From NCBI GenBank assembly GCA_947589655.1, contig CANQCE010000067.1, forward strand, positions 1-5,280: DNA of 5,280 nt, given 5' to 3'. The position numbers and the translations under genes are program-made. Shown here piece by piece: positions 5,255 to 5,280 of the stretch (position 1 is its first letter; each line of letters starts with the position of its first letter). The DNA is from an uncultured Clostridia bacterium. GTDB lineage: Bacteria > Bacillota > Clostridia > Christensenellales > UBA1242. A model generated the notes under the pieces. It did not search any database, was not told where the DNA came from, and saw only the letters and a program-made list of their open reading frames with translations.

Positions 5255-5280
5255 TTGACAAAGCGGGGGGGGGATTTATA
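5255..5280 (+). promoter_or_regulatory. Promoter at the right edge with a G9 run in its spacer
   Basis: A perfect -35 TTGACA (5255-5260) is followed, after 16 bp, by TATA (5277-5280), which the window end cuts off. The spacer contains nine consecutive G (5265-5273), very unusual in such A/T-rich DNA. The A/T-only tract just upstream would serve as an UP element. The gene it drives lies beyond the window. Homopolymer runs in this position are known phase-variation switches in other bacteria, because slippage changes the spacer length. Confidence 0.5.

Overview
The window is an ordinary chromosomal core region of an A/T-leaning bacterium, most likely a member of the Bacillota (Clostridia-like, probably an uncultured anaerobe). 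The evidence is: an nrdR start with a classic zinc ribbon, an anaerobe-style feoA-feoB ferrous iron operon, der directly followed by plsY as in many Bacillota, purine-rich Shine-Dalgarno sites (AAGGAGG, GAGGAG), and UGA used as a normal stop, which argues against mycoplasmas. The lineage is inferred from gene content and style only.

Layout. Positions 1-101 hold the first 33 codons of nrdR on the minus strand, running off the left edge. Positions 102-248 are a divergent control region. They contain a good minus-strand promoter for nrdR and two NrdR-box-like sequences 32 bp apart, the first lying between that promoter's -10 and -35; weaker plus-strand promoter signals lead into feoA. Positions 249-2545 are feoA and feoB, overlapping by ATGA. 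FeoB carries an extra C-terminal hydrophobic segment and a CxxCxxCxxxC tail. A 54-bp gap holds an extended -10 promoter so close to der that der may be translated from a leaderless or nearly leaderless mRNA. Positions 2600-5029 are der, plsY and an mmcQ/yjbR-family gene, each overlapping the next by 4 or 8 bp and therefore probably one transcript. Positions 5030-5280 hold no convincing gene. They hold several stem-loops, a 49-bp stretch made only of A and T, and at the right edge a TTGACA promoter element whose spacer contains a run of nine G, which could make a gene beyond the window phase-variable.

How it fits together. FeoA and FeoB import Fe(II). NrdR represses ribonucleotide reductase genes and here probably its own promoter. 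Der is a ribosome-assembly GTPase, and PlsY makes lysophosphatidic acid, the first phospholipid precursor. MmcQ/YjbR proteins have no settled role. I see no CRISPR array, mobile element, tRNA or rRNA, and no previously undescribed multi-gene system. The most interesting material is in the control regions (tandem NrdR boxes, possible leaderless der, G9 promoter) and in the atypical ends or motifs of FeoB and PlsY.
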